A DNA stretch of 64,000 bases from an uncultured Parabacteroides sp. (GTDB lineage: Bacteria; Bacteroidota; Bacteroidia; Bacteroidales; Tannerellaceae): contig CAJTMR010000011.1 in NCBI GenBank assembly GCA_910577325.1, positions 46,077 to 110,076 of the forward strand. The letters are read 5' to 3'. This document shows positions 42,633 to 50,849 of the stretch, piece after piece; position 1 is the first letter of the stretch; each line of letters opens with the position of its first letter. The notes under the pieces were generated by a model that was not told where the DNA came from, ran no database searches, and was given only the letters and a program-made list of their open reading frames with translations. The position numbers and the translations under genes are program-made.

Positions 42633-42977
42633 TCATTTCTTTTTTAAGCTAAAATATAGTTTTCTCAATTCTTCTGCTTTCAAAATTTCTTTAGACGGCG
42701 TCCTTTGAGTCTTCTTGATTAAACCATGCGTCGCAACAACCAATGTCTCTTTATCTGTATCCCAAAATGCGAATAGACGATATGACATTCCATTATACAA
42801 GGTTCTAAATTCCCAAATATCAAAACTATCCATCTTTTTGAACAAAGCCTTATCAACCACCAACATTGCTTTCTCTATATTATAAGCAATCTTAGTTCTA
42901 ACTTTTTCGTCCAAAGATTCCAAAAATCTGACAGCCTCATCCATATAGATTACTTTGAATTTCGCTTTTGTTTCCAT
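42633..42977 (-). CDS. RelE/HigB-superfamily toxin (phage Gp49-like)
   Basis: The start is the ATG at 42975-42977 (METKAKFKVIY); the longer frame to 43007 would begin above the -7 box. The chain follows the Gp49/HigB pattern: VIYMDEAVRFLESLDEKVRTKIAYNIEKA, then IWEFRTLYNGMSYRLFAFWD and LVVATHGLIKKTQRTPSKEILKAEELRKLY. Members are ribosome-dependent mRNA interferases, with basic residues near the C-terminus taking part in cleavage. At 114 residues it is complete. It forms a module with the XRE antitoxin. Confidence 0.87.
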   Translation of the reverse strand: METKAKFKVIYMDEAVRFLESLDEKVRTKIAYNIEKAMLVVDKALFKKMDSFDIWEFRTLYNGMSYRLFAFWDTDKETLVVATHGLIKKTQRTPSKEILKAEELRKLYFSLKKK

Positions 42978-42995
42978 AGTCGCAAGTTTATGCAA

Positions 42996-43026
42996 CAAAG
43001 ATAACAAAAGTTCCTATTAAGGAAAC
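42996..43026 (-). promoter_or_regulatory. Promoter and candidate operator of the HigBA-type module
   Basis: On the minus strand TATCTTTG (42996-43003) is a -7 box 19 bp before the toxin ATG. Just upstream, GTTCCTATTAAGGAAAC (43010-43026) is an inverted repeat placed to act as operator for the antitoxin. Confidence 0.5.
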
Positions 43027-43061
43027 ATCCTAAGCCTTTTTTATTTCAGAATCTGCCTATA

Positions 43062-43181
43062 TTCCAAATCCAATCATTTCAAAGAACTCACCCAATTGGC
43101 AATTATACGATTGCCAATTACTCAAACACCAACTCCAACTCATCCAACAGCAACACGCTGCTCGTGCTTCCCGTGAAGAAA
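43062..43181 (-). pseudogene. 3'-end scar of a PCMD gene with its hairpin
   Basis: This 120-bp block is about 94% identical to 44007-44124, the end and downstream region of the intact PCMD gene. It encodes the last 20 residues (FFTGSTSSVLLLDELELVFE) and a stop. All four differences within the coding part are silent third-position changes. The hairpin after the stop is kept (AATTGGCAAT at 43094-43103 with ATTGCCAATT at 43110-43119). No body of a PCMD gene precedes it; the sequence upstream is the spacer downstream of HepT. Confidence 0.75.
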
Positions 43182-43185
43182 GCCT

Positions 43186-43274
43186 ATTCTGCCTATCAAA
43201 CAGGCTTTACCCTGTCGGCAGGCAGTGCAAAAACTACTTAATAAGCAGATTTTTTATTATTTAAAATCTTGGAT
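43186..43274. repeat. Spacer block r downstream of HepT, paralogous to 42017-42201
   Basis: It shares TTTACCCTGTCGGCAGGCAGT and AGATTTTTTATTATTTAAAATC with the other block. It contains a single palindrome-like unit, CTACTTAATAAGCAG (43234-43248), whose left arm matches the first unit and right arm the last unit of the five-unit array, as expected if one array arose from the other by recombination between units. Confidence 0.7.
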
Positions 43275-43655
43275 TTAAGAATAAGCAGGTAACTCCTTTT
43301 TCATTGTCCGGATCGTATCTAATAAAGGACCCAGCTCTACATTCATCACATTAAAAATTTCTTCTTCATCAATACGGTGATATTCATGGGCGATAATATC
43401 ACGTAATCCCATTATCGCATTCCACGGTATATTGGGATAATGAACCAAATAATTATGAGCAGTTTTATTATCTATCGTTTTTAGACTCTCTCCTATAAAT
43501 ATCAATTGCATACAAATACCACTCAATAGAAACATCCCATCTGAGTTCAATAAGAAATCATCCGGTTTTGCAATCAGATCCCGTTTGCTTTGAATTAACA
43601 AAATTGCTTCTTCAATCCGGTCTAACAACGCTTCTATCCGTATTCTATCAAACAT
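43275..43655 (-). CDS. hepT: HepT-like HEPN RNase toxin
   Basis: DUF86/HEPN protein. The start is the ATG at 43653-43655 (MFDRIRIEALL), which overlaps the mntA stop by 8 bp. The longer frame to 43685 lies wholly inside mntA. The HEPN catalytic signature R-x4-H-x-Y is present as RDIIAHEY (Arg85, His90, Tyr92). In characterised MntA-HepT pairs this Tyr is AMP-modified by MntA, silencing RNase activity. Length (126 residues) is normal. It forms a coupled antitoxin-toxin operon with the gene just upstream. Confidence 0.9.
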   Translation of the reverse strand: MFDRIRIEALLDRIEEAILLIQSKRDLIAKPDDFLLNSDGMFLLSGICMQLIFIGESLKTIDNKTAHNYLVHYPNIPWNAIMGLRDIIAHEYHRIDEEEIFNVMNVELGPLLDTIRTMKKELPAYS

Positions 43656-43941
43656 ACAACAAATCTTTTGAGATATTCTGTCCAAAAGCAGTATCCGTTA
43701 ATTGTTTACGAAGACGAACGATATCAACTTTGCACTCAAACAACGCTTCTAATTCTTGTTTCATACGGCTACGCAGTAAAATATCAGCATTCCCTTCATA
43801 AGCTACATCTATATCACTGAAATCCGTTTGCTCATTACGAGCGACAGAACCGAATAACGCCATTCTAACAACACCGTAATTCTTTGCTTTATCAAGAAAA
43901 TAATTACGCAATAACTCTATATATCGTTCTTTCGACTGCAT
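43648..43941 (-). CDS. mntA: MntA-type minimal nucleotidyltransferase antitoxin
   Basis: A small nucleotidyltransferase with the GSxxR...DxD signature: LFGSVARNEQTDFSDIDVAYEG (Gly31-Ser32, metal-binding Asp43 and Asp45). In known systems MntA transfers AMP groups to the HepT tyrosine and so acts as an enzymatic antitoxin. The 97-residue length is standard. It precedes hepT with an 8-bp overlap. The pair sits directly behind the 3' end of the PCMD operon and in front of scars of other genes. Confidence 0.9.
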   Translation of the reverse strand: MQSKERYIELLRNYFLDKAKNYGVVRMALFGSVARNEQTDFSDIDVAYEGNADILLRSRMKQELEALFECKVDIVRLRKQLTDTAFGQNISKDLLYV

Positions 43942-44006
43942 AAACTACATTTCAACCAAAATATTTATTCAATATTTATAACAAAGAAAAGAAATTTCCA
44001 TCTAAC

Positions 44007-44124
44007 TTCCAAATCCAATCATTTCAAAGAACTCACCCAATTGGCAATTATCCATTGCCAATTATTCAAACACCAACTCCAACTCATCCAACAGTAACAC
44101 ACTGCTCGTGCTTCCCGTAAAGAA
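44007..44124 (-). repeat. Parent copy of the duplicated PCMD 3' end (pairs with 43062-43181)
   Basis: It contains the last 20 codons and stop of the PCMD gene, a perfect 10-bp hairpin stem, and about 30 bp of downstream sequence. The second copy lies 945 bp away beyond the MntA-HepT module, in the same orientation. Confidence 0.8.
44039..44063 (-). terminator. Hairpin overlapping the PCMD gene stop codon
   Basis: AATTGGCAAT (44039-44048) pairs perfectly with ATTGCCAATT (44054-44063) over a 5-nt loop. The stem begins inside the stop codon. No long T-run follows, so it may act as an RNA-protecting 3' end as much as a terminator. Confidence 0.55.
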
Positions 44125-45720
44125 ATCGCCATATTTGCTGGCGGAGGCTACGATGAGAATGTATGTCGGTTTAGTTGTCTGGTCGCGATATTCCAAGTTG
44201 ATACGGAACTGGGTATAATCCTTTACCGTTTCGCCCTGTATGAGTTGCCCGAAAGCGACAAGGTTTTCATTGTTCCAGGTCAGGTCGACAAACGTTCCCG
44301 TATTGGTATTGACCAGGAAAGGAGCCGTCCATCCAGAAAACAATGCCATATAAATATGGCAGGAATCGCGCCGCCCCGCCAAATCCAGATAAGGCGCTTT
44401 CGTCTTGTCGATCACACCGGAATTATACTTATAATATCCTTTCAATGCCGACGGACGCCCCGTATAAGGACGACCGAAATTCAAAGAAGCACCGCTCAGT
44501 CCCTCCACCTTGCCGAATGTTCCCGTATAAAGGCTACCGGCCGCAAAGACACCCGCTACCGTCTTACTCTCCAGACGTGCCGCCTTGCCCCGGACCACAT
44601 CACTCGTCTCCGGCGAAGTCGGATTGGCTTCCCCTACCGCATTGGAACCTTTGTTTCCGGAATCCCAAAAATAATTGTCCGGTCCCAGATCCAGATTGGC
44701 ATACCAACTTTTTCCGTCTTTATACCAATCGTCCAAAGAAAGGTTCGGGATCAACTGGATAAGCTCCGTCTCGAATGTTTTCACATCTTCCGTGACGCCA
44801 TCGACTGTCAATTCATATTCATAGACCTTGCCTGGTTGGAGATGCGTGAATACCAACGTAAAGTTGCCCGCTTCATCAATATCTATCTCGCTCGAAAGCA
44901 CATTTTCCCAGTGATCATTCGTATCCGCCTTAGTCTCCACTTCCTGCTTCATCCGATAGCGGGCGGAAACCATGCCCGTCCGTGTATTTCCCATAACACA
45001 AGCATGCTTTGCCCAAGCCGACACTGAAGTAAAAGACATTCCTGCAGGCGGATAGGCCACACTGACCGTCCACTCTTCCGTCTCGCCGAAAGCGGTAAAC
45101 AAGAAGGTACGAGGACGTGTGAAATCGGCAACCGACTTCGGATCGGGCATAACCGTTGCCGTCGAACCGCCCAAACTCAGCGTTTCAATCTCAATATTAC
45201 GCAAAGAAGGTTGCAAAAGCGAATCCACATATATGATCACATTGTGCGTATTCTTATCGATCAGCGCACTACCCAATTGGTTTTTCACTGTTACCCGCTG
45301 TTGGATATCATGCTCCACCGTCACTTTCCACGGATAGTCCTGATAAAGGCGAAGAATAAAGGAAACGGGCTTCTTAAAGTTCATCCTCGTATCGGCCGTA
45401 GGCGGCAAGCTGTCCACATGAATAAAGCCGGTATCCGGAAAATGTGCAAAGTCGAGGCAAGCCTCCTCATCGGGGATCACTGTCATACCGTCTGTCACGA
45501 CCAGCTTCTCGATTCTGAGATTGGCCAAGTCCAGACTATCCGCTACCTTGACGGCGATAGTACCCGTTGCCTTGTCAATCTTCATCTGGGTTTGCCCCTG
45601 CAAGGCAAACTCATTGATTTCTCCCACGATCGTGGGGTAAGGCAAATCGTTCTTCACGCATCCCGCCAAAAGAAGAACAGCAATCGTAAACAATATGTAA
45701 TCCTTTACTTTCCTCATCAT
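44062..45720 (-). CDS. PCMD-domain lipoprotein, last gene of the DUF4493 operon
   Basis: The lipobox is LLLAGCVKND. Two beta-sandwich units follow (about residues 30-125 and 130-225, the second with VKNQLGSALIDKNTHNVIIYV), then a fibronectin-like segment (to about 320). The putative carbohydrate metabolism domain (PCMD) occupies about 325-552: PNLSLDDWYKDGKSWY, FWDSGNKGSN, LESKTVAGVFAAGSLYTG, GRPYTGRPSALKGYYKY, and a C-terminal PTYILIVASASKYGDFFTGSTSS. PCMD is named from context and has no proven activity; it resembles sugar-binding jelly rolls. It starts 3 bp after the barrel-protein gene. Its 3' end is duplicated downstream (43062-43181). Confidence 0.85.
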   Translation of the reverse strand: MMRKVKDYILFTIAVLLLAGCVKNDLPYPTIVGEINEFALQGQTQMKIDKATGTIAVKVADSLDLANLRIEKLVVTDGMTVIPDEEACLDFAHFPDTGFIHVDSLPPTADTRMNFKKPVSFILRLYQDYPWKVTVEHDIQQRVTVKNQLGSALIDKNTHNVIIYVDSLLQPSLRNIEIETLSLGGSTATVMPDPKSVADFTRPRTFLFTAFGETEEWTVSVAYPPAGMSFTSVSAWAKHACVMGNTRTGMVSARYRMKQEVETKADTNDHWENVLSSEIDIDEAGNFTLVFTHLQPGKVYEYELTVDGVTEDVKTFETELIQLIPNLSLDDWYKDGKSWYANLDLGPDNYFWDSGNKGSNAVGEANPTSPETSDVVRGKAARLESKTVAGVFAAGSLYTGTFGKVEGLSGASLNFGRPYTGRPSALKGYYKYNSGVIDKTKAPYLDLAGRRDSCHIYMALFSGWTAPFLVNTNTGTFVDLTWNNENLVAFGQLIQGETVKDYTQFRINLEYRDQTTKPTYILIVASASKYGDFFTGSTSSVLLLDELELVFE

Positions 45721-45723
45721 TCG

Positions 45724-46464
45724 TTACAAATAAAAGACGATGCCGAGATCGACCGACAAAAGGTTGATCTTGAAATTCGCCGAGCTGGAAGTGCGCTTGC
45801 CTTTATACACTTGGTCGCGGGTCTGATCATACCAGTTAAAATTAAGCCCGGCCACACTGATAGAAGCTTCCACGGCTGCAAAATCATTGACAAAAACTGT
45901 GATACCAGGTGCGACACCGATATTCAGATTATGCTTTAACTGATACAAGCCGGAAAGGTCGACCCCCGTTCCGGAACTTCCGTTGCTTTCGGAATAGCCA
46001 TACGAAACCCTTGCCTCGTTGAACAACCCGAACCGTTTGCTGTCACCCAAATTCAGATAAGTACGCAAAAAGACCGCGGTCGTAAACGTATTGGAGGTAC
46101 TTTCATAGTCGCTGACGTCAAAACTCAAATCATCGCCCAGTTCCAAAGACAAGTTATTCAGGTTCGTCACGGTACGCCCATAAGCAAAACGTCCTCCGAT
46201 ACTGATATTGTCGCGTATGAAATAGCTGACCAAAGGCGTTACCTTGAACGTATATCCATCGCTCGTTATATCTTTCAGCACAGAAAGAAACTCGAAATTG
46301 TCATCCACATGCTCGGAGTATGAAAACGTTGTCCCTACCATCCATTGCCCTTTCGGGATAAAGGTCTTCATGACAATCCCACGGTCATACTTGTTTTTCT
46401 TTGCCTGGACGGGCAAAGAAAAAAAGAGGACGGATAAGAACAAGAAAAAAAGATGCTTTTTCAT
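45724..46464 (-). CDS. Outer-membrane beta-barrel protein of the DUF4493/PCMD operon
   Basis: After a signal peptide (FFSLPVQAKK) come alternating hydrophobic strands with aromatic ends: GQWMVGTTFSYSEH, YTFKVTPLVSYFIRDNISIGGRFAYGR, TTAVFLRTYLNLGDSKRFGLFNEARVSYGY, LNIGVAPGITVFVNDFAAVEASISVAG, and a C-terminal LSVDLGIVFYL that ends in an aromatic-Leu pair. At 246 residues this predicts an 8-10 strand barrel. It starts right after the stop of the gene upstream (no gap) and 3 bp before the next one. It could be an anchor or partner for the operon's lipoproteins; this is inferred only from linkage. Confidence 0.8.
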   Translation of the reverse strand: MKKHLFFLFLSVLFFSLPVQAKKNKYDRGIVMKTFIPKGQWMVGTTFSYSEHVDDNFEFLSVLKDITSDGYTFKVTPLVSYFIRDNISIGGRFAYGRTVTNLNNLSLELGDDLSFDVSDYESTSNTFTTAVFLRTYLNLGDSKRFGLFNEARVSYGYSESNGSSGTGVDLSGLYQLKHNLNIGVAPGITVFVNDFAAVEASISVAGLNFNWYDQTRDQVYKGKRTSSSANFKINLLSVDLGIVFYL

Positions 46465-48687
46465 TTATTCGTTATTAACTGAATTTACAGGAATATCTTT
46501 ATATTCCGTTTCTTTCAAACATTCTTGATTATAATCGTAAGACAAACTAAATTCGTCAACATACATGACACTGCTCGTCGAACCGGTAAATACATCACCA
46601 TCCTTACTTGAAGAAGCCATGATGATAATGTATATAGGGGTTTTGGGAGAAGGCATCTTCCCTTGATAATACGTCAAGGGTATAGAAAATTCCGTATATG
46701 TGTCCACATTTTCCGTTATTATCTTTTCACCATAGGCAAAGACACTTGACGCTTTTGGATCAAAACGAACCGGAGCACCTTTTAATGGAGATTTTACAAT
46801 CTGAGTTTCCGTTGTTAAAGCGATATATATTATACCGACATCGGAACCACCTGCTTTCTTTTCATTACTTATATAATCAATATTACCAGGTAAATACTTA
46901 TACCAGCCTTTAAAAAGGGTTGGAAAACCGATATATTGTTGTCCATATTGTAATGTTGCTCCACTTGTTCCTGCTTCTATAACACTTCCTGAGAATACGC
47001 TTCCTGCTGAAAAAGCTCCAAGTCCAAATGCACCTGCCCATTGTGAAGTCAACTTTGCAGCGGCACTTCCATCTTTACAATCATCTGTTTTTTGAAGTAA
47101 TACTTTACCTCCCATATTTGCACCCTTGTTGCCAGATTCCCAATATTCTCTTCCTTCCTTATTAACTCCATCCGGTCTATTATACCCTGGGGCTGTGTTC
47201 CAACCTTCAAAACCCAAATTCGGAACCACCGAAGCCGCCTCAACCTTGAACTCCACAGCTTCACATGCCATCGCCGGGTCCTGTTCTGAAGCCAATTTAT
47301 ACGAATAAGTAACATCAGGTTTCAACCCTGTAACCAATGCCGATACATTCCCTTCATCCGTACGATTTACACCTTTGATATCAATATTTAAACCATCAGA
47401 GGATGTCAATTGGAAATAAGCAGTCTCATCAACAGTAATCCCCCGAAGCACAGCAAAAGTCGTCCAACAAATGGGGGCCTCGACAGCAGCCGCTACATCC
47501 GGCATGATTTTAATCGTAAACGATGTTTCTTTTTCCTGGTTACGGTCATCTACGAAAAGCACCTTGAAAGGATGCTCCGTCGGCCTGTCGTTTACAGCCT
47601 TCAAATGTGATAACAATCCGGACAAATCCCAGGTACAATCTACGAAATCGGCACTTTCTCCTAACTCCGGTGTCGGAGGATTACCAAGCCCTAATGCCTG
47701 TGCTGAAGTTGCACTTTGCGGATCCATCAAATCAAACTTGCCCAAACCGGCCTCTACAAACACAGGTGAAGTCGTTTCAACCAGCACTTTTGAGAATTTG
47801 GTTTTCGTACCGACTTTATAAGTAAGCCCTATTTGCGGCATTGTCGCCGAACCTTCCCGAAAAGAGAATACTCCATTTGCAAAATTATCACTCAAAGAAA
47901 AAGAGGTAATTCCCACACCAAACAAATCTTCTTCCCGTATAAAAATATCATACGTTATTTCGTCATGTTCTTCATCAATCGTTACATCAAAATCAGCACC
48001 TGCTTCCTGATCCCCTCCACCCGGATTGGCTATAGCGATGTTAAATATATAATGATATTGAGGATTAATATCCGGATATATCTTTCTAATTACAAACTCA
48101 TTGCCATCCCGATTCACTAACTTCAACGACATTGTCAGCTCTTCCGGCGTAAAATAGCCGGAACGATATTCATCACGAGTAAATGTCAAAGAACCGGAAG
48201 AGTTACTTACAGTAGTGCCATAATGAGAAAAATAGTTTTTCATACCCTCGGAATACGACACCGACACTTTCGTATTGGCTATCTTACAAACCACTTGCGC
48301 ACTGGTGATCTCCCCTTGTTTGACTTCAACCTCTTCTTCTCCTCGATACAAAGGAGTTTCCCAGCCCGCCTCACCGGTATGATTCGAACAGACGGCAACA
48401 ATATATTTGCCCACGGGAAGCGTCATCCGCTGGTCTTTTACATCCGAAAGATAATCTTTATATGTATTGACAGTATCCCGGTTCATATCCAACACATCTA
48501 CCCGAAGCGACTCGAAAGTAACTCCCGTTTGCGCCTTGGTATGCAAGGTTGCATCTTCCTCTACATTCAAATAAAGGACACCGGTCGGACATAAACTATT
48601 CTTATCTTCCGCACAAGACCCTAACAAACCGGCCAATAGGCAAACCGTAATATATTTTATAGCATCAGCAAATGACTTCATTCCCAT
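46465..48687 (-). CDS. DUF4493 plus PCMD lipoprotein
   Basis: The lipobox is LLGSCAEDKN. Residues about 35-245 are a DUF4493 domain (VDVLDMNRDTVNTYKDYLSDVKDQRMTLPVGKYIVAVCSNH, CKIANTKVSVSYSEGMKNYF). Beta-sandwich units follow to about 490, with a Fn3-like stretch (LVTGLKPDVTYSYKLASEQ). The C-terminal PCMD domain (about 500-725) opens PNLGFEGWNTAPGYN and ends with a SKDGDVFTGSTSSVMYVDEFSL segment close to that of the 552-residue neighbour. It combines the two domain types of the operon in one chain, suggesting a linker or tip role in a shared surface structure (inference). Confidence 0.85.
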   Translation of the reverse strand: MGMKSFADAIKYITVCLLAGLLGSCAEDKNSLCPTGVLYLNVEEDATLHTKAQTGVTFESLRVDVLDMNRDTVNTYKDYLSDVKDQRMTLPVGKYIVAVCSNHTGEAGWETPLYRGEEEVEVKQGEITSAQVVCKIANTKVSVSYSEGMKNYFSHYGTTVSNSSGSLTFTRDEYRSGYFTPEELTMSLKLVNRDGNEFVIRKIYPDINPQYHYIFNIAIANPGGGDQEAGADFDVTIDEEHDEITYDIFIREEDLFGVGITSFSLSDNFANGVFSFREGSATMPQIGLTYKVGTKTKFSKVLVETTSPVFVEAGLGKFDLMDPQSATSAQALGLGNPPTPELGESADFVDCTWDLSGLLSHLKAVNDRPTEHPFKVLFVDDRNQEKETSFTIKIMPDVAAAVEAPICWTTFAVLRGITVDETAYFQLTSSDGLNIDIKGVNRTDEGNVSALVTGLKPDVTYSYKLASEQDPAMACEAVEFKVEAASVVPNLGFEGWNTAPGYNRPDGVNKEGREYWESGNKGANMGGKVLLQKTDDCKDGSAAAKLTSQWAGAFGLGAFSAGSVFSGSVIEAGTSGATLQYGQQYIGFPTLFKGWYKYLPGNIDYISNEKKAGGSDVGIIYIALTTETQIVKSPLKGAPVRFDPKASSVFAYGEKIITENVDTYTEFSIPLTYYQGKMPSPKTPIYIIIMASSSKDGDVFTGSTSSVMYVDEFSLSYDYNQECLKETEYKDIPVNSVNNE

Positions 48688-48689
48688 AA

Positions 48690-50051
48690 TTATTTTTTAT
48701 TCAAGACAATGGTTGCTTCATCCTCTTTCTTGTTTTTATCTCTTATCTTTATTCTGAAAGAGTTGTTACTGTCCAACATTTCCAAGAAAGGAGAAATATC
48801 AAACTTCAGTTTTCCCTTTTCTCCCCTACCGGGCACTATCAATTCCTTACCCATTCCGGAAAGAATACCATTAACCTCTGCCAAAGAAGAAGAATCCAAC
48901 AAATCCAACGGTAATTTTATATCTTTTCCAATCGAAACATCCACCGTCAGAGCATCCAGTCCGGTTGGCAGATACAAATAAACCACAACACTCTTTGTTT
49001 TAGAAGTAATCGTTTGAGGCATACTCACATCAAAAGCCTTTCCTTCAATCGTACCGGTTATCTCGGGATCAGCAGTAGACGGTTCCCCATCTCCCGGCTC
49101 ATTCCCGCCCGGCGTATCCGGAACATCCGGTTTATCCACATCCACGAAATCGGAAGGGACTTCTATTATATAGTTCTTTTCAATCAGCGAAACATCCACC
49201 TTGATAGTCGGGGCGGCAGCAGGATATTCAGGTTTTATCGGCTCTTCAGGTTCGCCCGGTTCCGACGGTTCGCCCGGTTCCGATGGTCCCGGATTGTCAG
49301 GACCTCCCGGTTCGCCCGGAACATCCGGCTTGGCATCAATAGCGTCCAGTTTGATATACAGATTATTATGTTCCTTAATCTGTTCGTCTTTCGACAAGTC
49401 GCATGAATAGGTATAGGATTCCCCTTTATAGGTTGTCGTATAAATCGTAAAGCGCAACGTTCCGGTATTTCGGAGATAGGCGGAACGCAACTCGTCCGCC
49501 GAGATCGTCAAAACCCCCGTCCCGTTGTCCACCACGATCATATAATCATTTCTGAAATTGTCGAAAAACTGGTCGGAAAGATCGAACTGAACTTTCTTGT
49601 TCGATAAACGGCAATTCGCTTCGATCTTCACTACTTCTTTGGCAGAGACCACGCAAGTCGTATCTCCTTCATAGTAAGGAGTATCGAAACCGGCATCCGG
49701 ATCATCGCCGCTAAAAGCCCGAATCGTATATTTGCCGGCAGGCAACAACAATTCTCCATCCGCCTTCAATGCTGCATACGAATCGTAGCTTTTCACCACC
49801 TGCCCCACGCTGTCAAGTATCGAAACATAGAAATCGTCCGTAGCCAAATAAAGATCCTCCTCCGTCTCCCCTTTCGTTCCGGGCACGGGAGCCTCCCGTT
49901 CCGCTACCAGATGAAGATCCAGCAGGCCGACATTTTCCGGCAAGCTCTCTTCTTCATTTCCTTGTCCCTGCCCGAACAAATCCTTTTTCATCTCGCAAGA
50001 GACGAAAAGCAACAGGCAACACAACGCCCAATATGTAATCGGTTTTATCAT
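48690..50051 (-). CDS. DUF4493 lipoprotein with Pro/Glu/Gly linker
   Basis: The lipobox is LLLFVSCEMKKD. A DUF4493 domain spans residues about 40-240 (TDDFYVSILDSVGQVVKSYDSYAALK, LPAGKYTIRAFSGDDPDAGFDTPYYEG, CRLSNKKVQFDLSDQFFDNF). A linker from about 245 to 285 is built of repeated PGEP/SEPGEP units, coded by imperfect short DNA repeats. A second beta domain (about 290-453) ends in KIRDKNKKEDEATIVLNKK. Second-last lipoprotein of a tightly packed operon; 2 bp before the DUF4493-PCMD gene and 10 bp after the previous one. Confidence 0.85.
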   Translation of the reverse strand: MIKPITYWALCCLLLFVSCEMKKDLFGQGQGNEEESLPENVGLLDLHLVAEREAPVPGTKGETEEDLYLATDDFYVSILDSVGQVVKSYDSYAALKADGELLLPAGKYTIRAFSGDDPDAGFDTPYYEGDTTCVVSAKEVVKIEANCRLSNKKVQFDLSDQFFDNFRNDYMIVVDNGTGVLTISADELRSAYLRNTGTLRFTIYTTTYKGESYTYSCDLSKDEQIKEHNNLYIKLDAIDAKPDVPGEPGGPDNPGPSEPGEPSEPGEPEEPIKPEYPAAAPTIKVDVSLIEKNYIIEVPSDFVDVDKPDVPDTPGGNEPGDGEPSTADPEITGTIEGKAFDVSMPQTITSKTKSVVVYLYLPTGLDALTVDVSIGKDIKLPLDLLDSSSLAEVNGILSGMGKELIVPGRGEKGKLKFDISPFLEMLDSNNSFRIKIRDKNKKEDEATIVLNKK

Positions 50052-50061
50052 ATTTATTCTC

Positions 50062-50835
50062 CTATTCCATTAATGCACTTCTTAAAGATACCGCCTCCGG
50101 CTGGTCGCCTGCATCCAAACGGATGATATAATACTCGCCAGTCTTAGGCGCATTTCCTTGATTCGTGATCCGCCAGACACGTTCCGGATATTCCCTGCCG
50201 CCCATAGTCATGGTCACTCTCACGACCAGTTCTTCACAACCTTTCAAAAAATAGGCAGGCCTCATTTCGTCTTTCGAGAACTCATACGAGGCAGTGCCAT
50301 TCGACACATTCACCTTATAATCATAATTTTCAGCCTCATTTTCCAACAGTTCCTGAAACTGTTCGGACAAGGCCAGCTCCACTCCCAAGCTTTTATAGAC
50401 ACACTTCAAAGTCACCTGTGTAGTCCGCTTCTCTTCTATCACAAACGGATGGCCTCCACCCTCCACTTCAAAATAGGGATTCGCGGAAACCTCTACTCCG
50501 TCAGGCTTGAACGAGGAGGCGAACGCCGTGTAGTTGCCGGTAGACAAGATAACCGGCAGCCCTTCATCGCGCATGGCGGCCAACGAGCTGAACTCTTTGG
50601 TTATTTCTCCCTTGTCATTCAATATCTTTATATAGAAATCATCGACCGACAGACCACTAAAATCGGCAGCTCGCGTGATAACCGGTATCATTTGTTCCGT
50701 TGACATATTGGCCGCCATATTCAAGCCACCCGTGTTCTCCGGAAAAACAGATATTGTATCGGCTTCGTTATCGCCACAACCAACCATGCAGAGCAAGACA
50801 AATAGCCATAAGATAGATACTATGTTCTTTTTCAT
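50062..50835 (-). CDS. DUF4493 lipoprotein (single domain)
   Basis: The lipobox is LLCMVGCGDNEAD. The rest (about residues 45-255) is one DUF4493 domain: VDDFYIKILNDKGEITKEFSSLAAM, LSTGNYTAFASSFKPDG, LKCVYKSLGVELALSEQFQELLEN, and FLKGCEELVVRVTMTMGG. At 257 residues it is the minimal form of the family. The repeated order of strands recalls the transthyretin-like fold of Mfa/FimA fimbrillins, which is my inference. It lies 14 bp after the first gene of the operon. Confidence 0.85.
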   Translation of the reverse strand: MKKNIVSILWLFVLLCMVGCGDNEADTISVFPENTGGLNMAANMSTEQMIPVITRAADFSGLSVDDFYIKILNDKGEITKEFSSLAAMRDEGLPVILSTGNYTAFASSFKPDGVEVSANPYFEVEGGGHPFVIEEKRTTQVTLKCVYKSLGVELALSEQFQELLENEAENYDYKVNVSNGTASYEFSKDEMRPAYFLKGCEELVVRVTMTMGGREYPERVWRITNQGNAPKTGEYYIIRLDAGDQPEAVSLRSALME

Positions 50836-50849
50836 CTTCTATTATTTAT

